From: Onthophagus taurus
Taxonomy: Eukaryota; Arthropoda; Insecta; Coleoptera; Scarabaeidae
Direction: 5' to 3'
Assembly: GCF_036711975.1 (NCBI RefSeq)
Contig: NC_091967.1
Span: forward strand, 6,696,001 to 6,760,000
Length of the DNA: 64,000 bases
Shown here piece by piece: positions 45,044 to 57,800 of this stretch. The notes beneath the pieces are model-generated. The model did not search any database and was not told the DNA's origin. It saw only the letters and a list, made by a program, of their open reading frames with translations. The position numbers were made by a program, and so were the translations under genes. How positions within the stretch are numbered: the stretch's first letter is position 1; each line of letters starts with the position of its first letter.

Positions 45044-48000
45044 ATGGCACCAGCAACGTTTTTCAAAGCGATACAGACGTTTTCAAAATATTTACAATAT
45101 TTCTTTCACGGTAAGTTGCACTGTTATAATTAAGCCAATTTACTTATTACTAATTGTTTTGAATAAGAAACGAATAGGAAAGTTATGTTACAATTTACTT
45201 TGAAATAAGGAGTTTAAAATGATTTTCTCGGAAACATTCGTAAACTCTTTCACTATATGAAAAGAATATATTCACACGTTAACAGTGCTTCTAAACAACT
45301 ATTTAGTCTACAGTTTTCAAGCTCTTTAGGAGTATAAAGTGCAATTAACACCGTGCCACTATGTGTGCCACTTTATTGTACCTAAATAAGCCTATTTAGA
45401 AGATATATTTATTTCATTTGTTGAGGTTTTTATTTTTTTGTTATTAATGAGTAATTAAAGATTTATGTGTGGTTTAGTTAATTAAATTAAGTTAATTTTT
45501 TATGGTTTTAAAACGTTATTAATCTTGTGTTGTAGTTAATTAAATACAAAAAGTAATGTATAAAAAGCGCCATCTTCATTGTAGTAGATATATTTTGGTA
45601 CAGCAGGAATCATTTTCCTGCTGGTTACTAACCCGGATTTTTTTTTCATTCTATAGATAGCCTCGCGGCTATTGGCTGGTTGCACATCAAGTGCATTCCT
45701 CCCACCACTCGCCGAGCTAAAGATTTCATAAAGCAGGAAACAGCAATACAAAAACTTAGTGAATTCAGCCGAATCACCACTATAACCATGGAACAGCTAA
45801 AACGGTACGAAACTTTTTAAATATATCTATATTTTTCCTTACACATACTTTATCTTATCGAAATGAAATTAATATTTTCCTTTAATACTTCTTCCGCAGG
45901 AATTATCCTTTCGAAGTCGTCGAAGAATACCAGCTGACGGCCTCAGGGTACGATTGCGTCTTGCTTGTAAACTCCAATGGACAAGAAACGAAGATAGAAA
46001 GTTTTACCGGCGCTCTTTCAGAATGTTTAACAGTCGATCCACTCGCTGAAAAAGAAATAAGAATTTTACCGTTGAAAGAAAATCCTGGTAGTCGATTAAT
46101 TCATGCCCCAACTGGAACTATCGATCCCGACTACGATGATGTGAGGTCGTTACGGGAAACGGCAGTCAAAGGAGTACAAACCGCTTTAAAAGCAGGATTT
46201 AAAAAGTTGTTGATAGCACTACAAACACATCCTGATTTTGAAGACGCCGAATTGGTGACATTACTTGGAGTTTTTGAAGGATTATATGTGGTAATTTTTT
46301 TAATTCTTTCTTATTTTAAATTTCAAACAAAAGAGTTTATAACAAAAAAGTTAACAACAAAAGAAAAACGATGAGATGAATCATTACACGAATAAGTACG
46401 ATTGTTGGATTAACTAATGATGAAGAGTAATTACTTGTTGATATTGTTATGTTCATAAGTCGAAATGTATCGATAAAAATATTGACCTTGGACAGAGTAC
46501 ATTATATTTATAGAGTTCAATGATGAATGTTAAATGACATTTTTTAAATAATACGATTCTATTTTGTTTATATGTCCTTCAATGAGCCATTTTTCGAATT
46601 TATTACTGATAACGTTTAAAAATATGTGTGTAAAAAGAGTGATTGTCCTCTACGGATTATGATTACATCGCGCTCTTATCTTTTGCACATGATTAAAAAT
46701 AACCACGCATTTATAAAATGAATTAGAAAAATTAATTTAAAAAAATATTCTATTATATCTTTTCAATCAATTAACCCAAATAATTATCACAAAATTTTTT
46801 CAAATTTTCTGGAGAGTTACAAAATATAACAAAAACCCAATATTATCAAAGTTCATATTTAATATTCACTCCCAAGAAATACATAATGTATTCTCATCAT
46901 CTGTCGACGCATAATTTCCTAGAATAGTGAGATATCAAAAAGCGGAACAGAGTTTCTTTACCAACTTTATTTCCAGGAAAAAGTATGATGATGATAGAAG
47001 GTACTCTATAAGTTAAGTTAAATATAAGTTTTCTTAATTATATATTGTCCTTTCTAGTCCAACTTGTTGCCATCTTTTTGGCAGTACCATGATTGCTGCA
47101 AAACCATCTTGCTGGTAAAAAGCTGATCCAGGTGATTTTTGACTTCCTCATTTGAGTCGCCGTCTAAAAAACTTTGTAAAGACCGGAACAAATAATAATC
47201 AGAATGATTCCTTTGAAATCCCACAAAAGAGATAGTACCTATACATCACCTTTTTTGATGAATATCGGTTTTCGAAGTGCTTTGAGCCAGTTCATATTTT
47301 TTACACCATGATCTCTTGCTTTTAATATTGTTGTAGACAACCAGTTTCTAGTTCCCAGTGAAGACATTTTCTTCTTATCATTATCAAAATTATCGCATCG
47401 AAATTTTGCAATCCAGTTTTGGCGTTCTGTCAATTCATCTCAGCATTTTTATCCTTTCTGTAGTGAAAAATTTCCATGTTTGATAGATAACTTATTACTA
47501 CGTATAAACAATAAAACTTTTTCATAAGCAAACCTTTCTATATCAGCTGTCAAAAACCCAACCCAACCCAACCAAACCCTTTTTTTAACGAGGTTGGGGA
47601 AACATCTGCAAACAGGTATTGGGCGTTTATTCCTCTTGAGAATCCTCCCTCGTCCATCGCCTCCATTATCTTCCCCCACGGTACTGAATGCATTTCTTAT
47701 ATCTAATATTACCATTACAGAGAGGCCTCTATGTGTTAAGGAAGTTTTCCCCTGCTCTCTTTTTCGGTGTATCACAGCCATCACAGCATCTACCGTTCCC
47801 CTCCCCTTCCTGTATCCGTACTGCTCTTGACTTAATATTTCTCTTCTATCTCCACCGTTATCCTTCTGTTTGTGAGCCTCTCCAATAAAAACCCAACCCA
47901 ACCCAAAAGTTAATTGCATCTTTCCCCCTAAGCATGGATTTACTAAAGGCTCTAACAATCAAACCACTATTTGATGCAAGCTTAAGGAATCAGTGTAATC

Positions 48001-51000
48001 ACAGCTTAGTTTAAGTTATTTTTAGTTTTGTATCTCAAAACTATTTTTAATTTTCTTCATTTCATTGGCCAACCATTTAGCGGGGTTTTCTTGGTATTCT
48101 GATAGATATCCAGAGAGATTTCTCAACTTGAAAGAGGTGTCTTAGAAAATTTTTAACTTGCCAAGCTTGAGGCACCACAAAATAGTAGCACGCCCAGAAT
48201 TAACCTCCTGTCTGTATTAAATCTGGATTAATCTGGATTTAATAAGTCAAGGTTCTTGGACCAGTGTAGTATTATTTTGCATCATATCAAGGTAAGCAGC
48301 TGCAGCCTTGGTATTATGCATCACCTGTTTTTGTCACAAATGTTTATTTCTCCCGCATTCCCTTCCTTCGTAGCTTTTACCACTCTTTGTTCGAGGTCTT
48401 TTAATCCGCTTTTATGGTATTAAAAAGGCAGAGTATACCTCCATTACATTTAAGCCACTTGTCATCCATATTTCCTACATTAAAAATAGGGGCAAGAAGA
48501 AGAACTGCAATTGGAGACATGTAAATGTGGGATGTAATTCAAACTTGATCCGTTGGAAAGATAACCACAATTTACTACAGAGTCAAGTATTTCTATTTAC
48601 TTAATATTGATAAAATGATTGAATTTAATAAATCAAAAAAGTTATCATTTAATTCTATTTAAAACCAATTCAATTTTGTCTCATCTCATTATGATAACAA
48701 ATTATTTACGCAATCTTAATTGTCCAATATGATTTATAACACCATCTATTTTAAAAGAAACAACCCACTTGAAATAAATATAATCCTTTCAAATACTATT
48801 TTATCTTACTTCTTTTAATCTTTTCAGCCTTTACAAATTAAAGAATTAAATCCCAAAAAACTCCCAACGATCGAAAAATTGGGAATATGGACCGACAACA
48901 AAGACAAAACAACCAGCGTTTTAAGGCAAGCGTTAATCCTCGAAAGTGGTTTAAAAATAGCCCGGGACATAGGATCTGGAGATCCGGAAAGAATGGCTCC
49001 TCCTAAAGTCCAAGAATACGTCGAGTCGGCGTTTAAAAATTCCTCGATAAAATTGGATGTTATCGACGACATTTCTGTTATCTCAAAAGAATATCCTTTG
49101 TTCGAAGCTGTTAATAGAGCAGCTAGTGTCGTTGAACGCCACCGAGGAAGAATTATTTACATGGAGTATAACCCCCAGGATCAAAGTAAAATTACCGAAA
49201 CTATTATGTTAGTCGGAAAAGGTGTTACTTATGATACTGGAGGTGCTGATATTAAAGCTGGGGGAATTATGGCGGGAATGTCACGTGATAAATGTGGAGC
49301 TGCAGCCGTGGCTGGTTTTATGCAAGTTGTTAATTTACTCAAGCCGGAAAACGTTAAAGTAATTGGAGCTTTGAGTTTAGTGAGGAATAGCGTTGGATCC
49401 AACTGTTATGTTGCCGATGAACTTATGAAAGCTAGATCGGGAGCTTTAGTCCGAGTTGGAAATACCGACGCTGAAGGAAGAATGGTTATGGCTGATGTTC
49501 TTTGTAAGGTTGGTATTTATATTTTAAAAAAATTACTTGTGAAGTATTTAATCTTATCAGGTAAATATTGTTTACAATATTTGCCAATTATAAACAATGT
49601 TGATTATGTATTGTAGACAGAAGTGACAAGATATTATTTGAAATTTAAAAGATTTCTTTATTTCTAAAATTTTAATGCACCATCTATGAAGGAAGTTTGA
49701 AACTTTGCTTAAAAGATTATTATAGTTTGCTTTAAGTTGACTTTCGAATTGTTTGCTTGGTTGTCTAACCTACAGTCATTTAAATTTTATATTTTATTAT
49801 TTATTACAGATGAAGGAATTAGCGATGGATGCTGTTAATCCAAGTTTGTTTACTATAGCTACGTTAACAGGACATGCATTTCTAACAGTTGGAACTGGAT
49901 ATTCTATTGGTATGTAAAAGTCTTGTTGATACTTTTTTATAGGTTTTATTAAATGGACTTAATTTAATGATTATTATTTGAATTTGGATTTTATTACAAA
50001 TAAATTTGTAGACTTGGTGACCAATTAAATTCACAAAATTTTTGAATTAGTATAGGCGGTTAGTACGATAATACCGTTAGTTTCACAGTAAAAACAGCTA
50101 ATATTAGCATTAGATTGGGGTCAGCGTGTAAAGGAAACCGTACAGAAAGAACCGTTGCCCGATGTTTTTTAAATATCTATTTATAATGGAATATTATTAT
50201 AACATATTCCATCGTTTACATATTTCAGCAAAAATTTTCATCGCATATTTCATATTTCATTCACATTATCGTCATTTTTCATCGGACGTTTTTATTTTTT
50301 GTTTTTAACAAAACAAGTTTTTTCCATTTCGGTATTTGTAAAGGAATCTAACCCAGATTTTTTAAATTATGACCTTTTTTTATAGCTGACAACTTTCTAT
50401 TTAATATGCATATGTGGTTTTCTTTTGGGCTGACTCATTTATCGCTGGTTTCTCAGGTGGAAAACTTACGGATATAGATATACTTTCACTTCAAATATCA
50501 CTCCAAATTATCGATGAAATCATCTATTATTCCAAATTGTAATTGGAAAAACTACCTTTACTCCTACACTTATTAGAAGTCGGATTTCGTAAAACGATAC
50601 AATCATTTATTTAAAGTCTTTATATGAACTTTAATTAGATTTAATCTCAATATCGTTTATTGAAAATCTAATTTTGAGTATATTTCTGAATTCCTTGAAG
50701 TATGTCATGTAAAAAAGCTTTTTTCATTAAAAGATGTAACATCAACCGTTTCAAGGTGTAACCGATTTTTTGGTAAAAATCATAGAAATTAAGCATATCA
50801 CCCCTGCAACATCTGCGGCACTCACCGAATTAAAATTTTAAATGTATTTATGAATTCCTCGAAGTATTTTACATGAAAAAGTGCTGTTAATTATAAGATG
50901 TAACACCAAGCGTCCCCAAAGACTAAAAGATTTATTGGTTAAAAAACACAACAATTTAGGGTATCATTCAACAGCTTCTTGCATATATTATACTAACTAA

Positions 51001-53231
51001 ATTATAATCTTGAGTACATTTTCGAATTCTTTGAAGTATTTTGCATAAAAAAGTACTCCTTATCAAAAATTGTATGAGTAACCATTCTGAGGATAAAAAA
51101 GATTTTTTGCGAACAAACATTAAGAACCCGAAAAATCCAAGGTGGCTTCATTTTGTGCCCTGCGACAGTCACGCCACTGAATAAATTGTAATTTTGAGTC
51201 CATTTTTGAATTCTTGGAAGTGTATTTCGTAAAGGAGTACCTTTAATTAAAATTTGTGGCGACAACCGTCCCTGAGATAAGAAGATTTTTTTGGTAAAAA
51301 AAAAACACGACATTAACTAAATTATAAATATAAGTATTTTTGATTTCTTTCGAGTATTTTTCTTTAAGTAATACGGTTAATTAAAGTTGTATCATCAAAT
51401 GTTGCCAAGATAAAGATCATTTTATAACGATAAGCATTAATAACTACAAAAATTCAAGGTATCTTCATTTTGGGTTTCTCACATTCATGCCACTTAAATT
51501 AATTATATTTTCGAGTTCATTTATGAATGTTTCGAAGAATAAAAGCTCTAAATTCTTATTTTCCATGTAAAATATTAAATCGTCTAACAACCTGAATCAC
51601 CAGTGTTTAGCTATAGATTTTATGTAATCGAAGTATCGTAATTATCAGCTGTAAGCCTTGAGAGCGTTTACAGTTACGGAGACCTTCTAAAGCAAAGGGT
51701 AACACAACCATGACGCTGGCTATGATACAATATTCATTAAGTGTTATGTACCAGTGGTATTCGATTTTTTATCGGTTTGTACAGAAGGCAATGTCGGTTC
51801 AGCACACGACCAGGTCGTTTCTATGCCTATGGTAGCCGTTTCCGCGTTCAACAGTCCGACTCTATCTCCTCTGTTCAGAAGGATTCTGGGATTTTTAACC
51901 TGACGGCGGTGGGAGTATTGGAATTTTATGCGCGGTTGAAACGGGGTCGCATAGCGGACCCCTTCGCGACGACAATTTCCTTCAAAAAGTCGGCATAGAA
52001 GAAGGACGAGGCGGAGGAGGAGGAGAGAAACAGTTATCTCGACACCTGGTCGCTGGAAGGGAAAACGCTTTTTTCCTTTGCTTTTTCCTCCTCTTCGGAG
52101 TGAGGGGAAACGAAGAAAGCGGTGTTCCAATTCCGTTCGCGATGGTCAACGATGATAAGTTCGGAATGGCCGAGGGAAGTGCGAATCAGCACCGTTACTC
52201 ACTGTCTTCCATGAAATGCTATCGCTGACCTCAATTTCGACCGTTTATTTACTTTTCTTCGTCTTCTTGTCTTCAATATTTTATCGATTTATAATTCGTA
52301 TGTCTATAAGCTAAGTTGCGCTCCAACTGGAAGAGGATGTTGCATATTACGTCGGTCGAGAGAGGAAATTGTACCATTTTTTGAGCGAATCGACTATAAT
52401 TAATGGTTAACAGAAAAACTTTATTTAATGGGGTGCATTTCCTGTCTCGATTCGCACGAATTAAATGCATATTAATTGGGAATTCTTATGTGAATTCTTA
52501 TTTGCAGTTATGGATAATGGGCCCGCTAAGAGAGCCGGTACTAGTACTAGGCTTCAAACGGCTGGTGAAAAATATTCCGATCCTTTTGAGGTGTCCACAA
52601 TACGACGAGAGGATTTAGCTTTCCATAGGGGAAAAGCTCAAGGGGATGATGTAATGCAGTGTAGTAACGCTGCATCTTCAAGAACTGCGAGAGGTCATCA
52701 AGGTAATAAATAAAATTTTTAAATATTTAGTGAATATTTAGTCGATTCAAGTTATATTATTGAATTCGTTTTTTTATTGGTTTCCTTATGCAATCGATTG
52801 CAATCGTCTCGCGAGACAAGAAAAGTAATCCCGAGGAATCGGGCGTCAATATGACCAAGGCCAAGTGCCCCCTGCTCAATACACGGATAGATTAGTACTA
52901 AGCTATAAAACGCACAATTTTATTACATAATCTAAGGTCAAATGCATGAATGAACACTTACTACCTCGCGCCGTGTACTCGCGCTGTTACGTCACTTTTA
53001 TATTTGACATTTTATGTCGCGCCTTTTGCACATGTAATTTACGTCCATCGCTCTTTTGCAGGCCCAGCCGGTTTCCTTATACTCGCTTCCGGTTTGGACA
53101 AGCACGGATCTGGTAACCAGAAACCGATTAAATACAGCCATTTGGATATCGCTGGATCGGCAGGTGATTTTCCTAATCCCGCAACGGGAGCGCCAATTTT
53201 AGCCCTTTCAAAGGCATTTTTGTTCAGTTGA
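45044..53231 (+). CDS. M17 leucyl aminopeptidase-like protein (Dip-B / W07G4.4 type)
   Basis: Seven exons: 45044-45110, 45657-45804, 45900-46290, 48828-49508, 49810-49909, 52508-52702, 53062-53231; phases 1, 2, 0, 0, 1, 1; 583 residues. M17 enzymes are hexameric two-metal peptidases removing N-terminal residues. Metal and active-site blocks are all present: VGKGVTYDTGGADIKAGGIM (Lys and Asp ligands), SRDKCGAAAVAG, and the M17 signature VGNTDAEGRMVMADVL. Further conserved parts: KELAMDAVNPSLFTIATLTG, VMDNGPAK and LDIAGSAGDFPNP. The N-terminal domain (GYDCVLLVN, DVRSLRETAVKGVQTALKAG) is complete. The first about 65 residues, from exons 1-2, are not typical of the family; a start at MEQLKR (45789) would give the usual length, so these exons may be an alternative or organelle-targeting leader. 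Introns 3 and 5 (2.5 and 2.6 kb) are filled with repeats. Confidence 0.92.
46291..48827. other. Intron 3 of aminopeptidase gene
   Basis: 2.5 kb; holds a minus-strand LINE fragment with flanking CCCAA tracts (47555-47910). The rest shows no coding potential. Confidence 0.65.
47555..47910 (-). mobile_element. R1-like LINE fragment flanked by GGGTT tracts
   Basis: Minus-strand translation contains ILSQEQYGYRKGRGTVDAVM, then GKTSLTHRGL and VMVILDIRNAFST, the finger/palm blocks of R1-clade reverse transcriptases (QYGFRxGRST... and D-x-RNAF). Truncated at both ends and frameshifted. The fragment is bounded on each side by (cccaa)3-like tracts on the plus strand (about 47558-47577 and 47889-47908). 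Confidence 0.7.
50660..51560. repeat. Diverged tandem repeat, unit about 160-180 bases
   Basis: A block like ttgagtacatttttgaattc, then gaagtattttacataaaaaa and taattaaaagttgtaacatc, recurs near 50674, 50837, 51009, 51190, 51325 and 51508, in the same order. More copies lie at 54182, 54562 and 54713. Copies are old and uneven. Confidence 0.65.
51760..52240. other. GC-richer island in aminopeptidase intron 5
   Basis: Clearly higher in G+C than its AT-rich surroundings, with a purine run near 52005-52027. No reading frame here extends the neighbouring exon. Could be an internal promoter or enhancer, or foreign DNA. Confidence 0.35.
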
Positions 53232-54180
53232 TGTATTGAAAATTCCGTCGTTTACATGTGAAACTTTGTACTTATTGCCGAGTGTATCGTGAGAAGTGTA
53301 AAACTGCTTATAACAATAATAAATTTTATGATGTTTTTATCGGTGTGTTGTCTTATGTATAATTCCCTTCTCTTACTACCGCATACACATACATGCATAG
53401 ACACCGTAAGCCACTAGGAAATGAAAATCGAAAAGTTCAAGGCAGCGATATTATTTCGATGCGTGAGTATTGCAGCAGCCTGTTACGAAAAGGTAAATAA
53501 AAAAACGAGCGGTTTCTAACAAGATGCAGCGTGCTCGTTTAGTCTTTTAAAAGATCGTATAAAAAAAGCACCTAATCAAGGTTAGTATTGTTTCTCGTTG
53601 CATTTGAAATTAAATGGAGCGACTGTGACACATCGTCGTCGAACGGAACCACCACATCCTGTTCCTGGTCGCTTTCAAGGATGCATCTTGCAAGAATTAG
53701 AGCCGTATGTCAAAAAAGGATCAGAAAGATCAGGAAACGCCGTGAATAATCATCGACCAAACGTTTTGTTTCGTTTTTAAAAAGGTGGGTTTAAATCGTT
53801 CTTTTTAATCCCACAATAAGACAAAAAAAAGAACCGAGCTACCTGATTTTTGACGTCTTTTTTTAAATTACAATACTTAATCCTGTCAATACGTACCATG
53901 CCTCTCCAATTTTACGGATAAATATGTTTGCGACAATGAGGCTTTTGTTGTAAAACGCACAGTTGCAAACGTTTCTTTAACTAACAATACTACTTTTAGT
54001 GTTTTACGCCCTTAAATTAACCGAGGACTGTAAATTTTTAAGTAGTTTTTTCTGTGTTTTGTACAATACAATTTACAATACTTATTGAGAATATTATTAA
54101 GAAACAGTATTAATTTTTATTATAAATACACAAAAAAGTAGTTTTTATGAAAAAAGCCTGAATGAATTCTTAATTAAAAT
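53232..54180. other. Downstream of aminopeptidase gene
   Basis: Holds AATAAA-type words near 53318 (probable 3' end of the aminopeptidase transcript). An open frame at 53598-53780 has no recognisable features. Confidence 0.45.
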
Positions 54181-54810
54181 CATGAGTATATTTTTGAATC
54201 TGCGTCATTTTTACATAAAAAAGGTACATATACTATATCAAAAGTTCTAATACAGGGTGTGTCAAATGTCTGGAATATAGCCAATAACTTCGCCAATTGT
54301 GGTTTTAAATAAAAATGTTTCAAATAAAAAATTCTTTATTAATTATTACATTGTCGCATGAAAGAACTTATCGTCTATAAAAGTATGCAAAAAAAGTATG
54401 CATCCCATTTAAAATAACAATGTTGGTTGCCATAGCAACGAAACAAAAAACAATGCAAGTAAATATCGACAAAAAATGCGCCATGATTAACAAAGAAACT
54501 TGTATTTGAAACATTTTTCTTTAAAACCATAAATGGCGAAGTTATATTTATTATATTAATTTTGAGTACATATTCAAATTCGTCGAAAAATTCTACGTAA
54601 AAATTGCGTTTAATTAAAATTTGTAAATTTTCAAGGTGTGAAGGATTTATTGGAAAAAAAGCACATCATTCTGCACCCTGCAACATTTGCGACACTGGTT
54701 ATATTAGAATTTTGAGTACATTTTGGAATTTCAAGAAGTATTTTATGTAAAAAATTGCTGTCAATTAAAAGTTGTAAAATCAAGATGTGATAAATTTATT
54801 AGTTAAAAAA
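54180..54810. repeat. Second cluster of the ttgagtacatttttgaattc repeat, split by a MITE
   Basis: Copies at 54182, 54562 and 54713 of the block found in aminopeptidase intron 5, in the same orientation. The hairpin element at 54284-54545 sits between the first and second copies, so it inserted after the array formed. Confidence 0.6.
54284..54545. mobile_element. MITE-like hairpin element with 42-base inverted repeats
   Basis: Left arm 54284-54325 begins ataacttcgccaattgtgg; right arm 54504-54545 is its inverse with 3 mismatches in 42 bases. The interior is about 180 bases, noncoding and AT-rich. The flank just left has tacagggtgtgtcaaatgtc, a common end sequence of some insect DNA elements, so the true end may be at about 54251. 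Non-autonomous; parent family unknown. Confidence 0.75.
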
Positions 54811-57800
54811 TGTTGTAAAGAAATAATATGAATTTTTAAAACATACTTAAAAAAGTCAAGAGATGATATTGAAAAGATTATAAACAAGGAAGCCTTTTTG
54901 CGATTCATCTGGAGTCACCCACGTCTTTTCGACCGAAATAACTGTACCACGGGTGTGTGCTGTCCCGAAATAAAAAAAAATGGAAGAAGTCCAATCTTCG
55001 ACTTTGTTTGTTTTGCTCGACCTCGGACCGTTGTGTGTGACCGTTAGGTCATTTCGCTCAATTTGCTTTTTTTTAGTTTTTCACCCCAAAAAGTTCTTTG
55101 TCCTGATGAGACCATCCGAGGTTGATTTACCGTTTCTTCCGCGAAGTAACTGCCAATCGTTTTTTTCACACCTCAATTCGACATAATTGAGCCGGTTTCC
55201 ATTGTGCCACTAAAACCAAGGGTGGTAGCTGTTTGGCTAGCCACAAATTTATGGATGTTGTTTTATGACATCCCGTGATAAATCCTTCACCACGTCAAGT
55301 TTCGAAATTTTTTTTTGTAAATTTTTGTTCTCGAAAACGTTGATTGAAAGACTGGTTTGTATCGATCTGATAAGAATCGCATTGCTGCATCTGATCAAAA
55401 CAAACAAGCGGAGGTTCTCAGGAAGCGATTACGGCAGCGCCATTACGTCGATATCCTGCCCGGCGTGCATCTAAAGTCTAAACTTGCGAAGTGGCACAAA
55501 GCCATTCCCCGGGTCAATCGTATGCAATACTTATTGTTTATAGGCAGTCACGTAGCTGCGGCCAGCGAGAGCCGAGACCGTATAACATACATTTAAATAC
55601 GCACATGTGTATGCCACCGCTGGCTCCTTACAGTGTTAGTATGACAGCAGTGGCCGAGTGGTCGCATGCCTACGTAATGCCCGCTGCCAAGTGTACATTC
55701 TGGTCAGCGATTTACTTTTGGTTTTTAGCCAGGAATCTCTGCGGCTACCGGGAAAGACGATACGCGCCCATAGGAGAGATTGCGAACGTGTACTGCTTAG
55801 TTAGTATGCCCACTAAGTCACTAGGTACTATGATGACTGCGCCGCCTCAGGTGACATTGCTAATAATAAACGTCGCCGCGAAGAAGGACCTCCTCTTTCA
55901 ACGAGAAAATTACGTAATATCTCTTCCATACTCGTCTCGTGCTCACTTTTATTACAACGACGAAATAAATACAAAACATATTACATAAAACACCTTTTTC
56001 ACATTCATTATACAAACAAACATGTTTATAAATAACTCTTTAAAGAAAAATATATTTTAACAAACTCAAAAATTTTGCTAATCCTTCACGAAAAGATGCC
56101 ACGCGTCTATTATGTTAACACCCCATTGAGTTCAAACCCACAATCGGTTGAGTGCTTTTCAAAGACCGACAGCAAATCCCAAAAGGTTTTGTTAACACTG
56201 CCATGGAGGCATACGCGATTAAACGGCGAGCTTTTCGCATCGGACACACACAATCGTCAGTTTTTCAGGTGTGGTCAACTACGACTTCCGAAGATGCGCA
56301 CACCTTTCGTGGTCAGCGCGTTTACACCCTTGTCAGCCCAATTAAATCCTTTATAATGCAGGTTTTTAAAAGATTTCAAGCGAAGAATTTAAAATCCCCG
56401 TTTGCGCACCTGGATCGTTATTTCTTCACGAGTAAATAACGCAGCAATGGTGGTTATATATCATTTCTTAAGTAGTTTATAATGACCAAGACAATCTTTT
56501 GGCGATGAGTATAAAAAATACAGATGCACCACCCTTACGAGTAGCAAAAAATCCAACCACCCTTTTCACTTAATGATGGTTCACGGCGATTTTTTTAAGT
56601 TTTTCGCTACCTGCTTTGAAGAAAGGGAAGGGGTGTAAAACCCTTCCGCCTTTTTAATAGTTGTCTGGGCTATTAAAACATCTGCCGCGCGTCTGCTGTA
56701 AGGTCAGGTTTGCGGAAATGCCCCTTAGATCGATTTCAAAGGGTTATTGCAATCTGGCCCTAAAGCCTTTGAGATCGAAGATAAACCGGGCACACTTCAA
56801 TTATTTTTCTATTGTCGAGGAATGACGCAACGCTCGAATAACACATGTCGAGACAAGAATTGGATATAATTACGGAGCTTTTAAAATAAACTTTGAAAAT
56901 ACCATAATTGGTTAAGAAAAATGAAAAGAGGTCGTTTTACCTGTAAATTAACTGGCTTAAATCTACTGTTATAAATAAGCGTAAAAATTCCTGCACCATA
57001 AAATTCGGTAAATTTGCGTAAACTGAACCGCTCGTTGCACAATAGATTAGTTTAACATTGGTTCCAGAAAATTTCCAAAATCGTTTAGATTGAAATATAT
57101 AGAAACAAATACCAAACGTCCTTACTTATATATTTTGCTGAATCATTCTCGATTACTTATTCGAGCCAATTATCAGCAATAATTTATTGCTTATGCACCG
57201 GGACAAGGAAATGCTAACCGGGCTATTAGCTAAGCGTTAAAACAGATCACCACAGATCTCCGGACATGAAATAAAACGCTCGGTATCTCGAGGTTATAAG
57301 ATTCTTAACGTTCATGTGAGTGCATTGCGTCTGCAAAAATATCCGGACTAAACACGTGATTAACGGAGACAACGCAAATCGAGAAAGCAAAAAAAGCATT
57401 GTTTATTATTCTATACCAGAAGGAGGTACTGTATGATTTAATAATAATGAAACAGGTCGCACGTTTTAACTAAAGATTAATTTTTTAATCACATGTACGA
57501 CCACGTTATATCTTAAATTAATTTAGAATACAAATAATTCATTGATATAAACGTTTCTTTCTTTACAACTTCAAAGATATTACATAACCATGCATACTGG
57601 AAGGTAAAGTTTGCAGTAGTAATATTGCACAACATTCGACCCGATGACATTGAACTCGTGAACTTGGTCATGAAACCGATACCAACTTAGCATACGAAGC
57701 TTCCACGTACGGCTGCCAATTGAAGAGGTGTTACTGACGCATATTTGCGAGCTATCACGCATTTTCAATAGCTCGTAGTCGTGGCTTTAGTATTGGCCCA

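Larger units (their letters stand above)
49910..52507. other. Intron 5 of aminopeptidase gene
   Basis: 2.6 kb; 50660-51560 is a diverged tandem repeat, and 51760-52200 is a GC-richer island with a purine run (gaggcggaggaggaggag) just before exon 6. No exon-like frame fits the protein. Confidence 0.6.

Noticed and set aside
55491-55988. 165-codon open frame in the right-hand gene desert
   Set aside because: No signal peptide, recognisable domain or splice partner; composition like the surrounding GC-patchy DNA.
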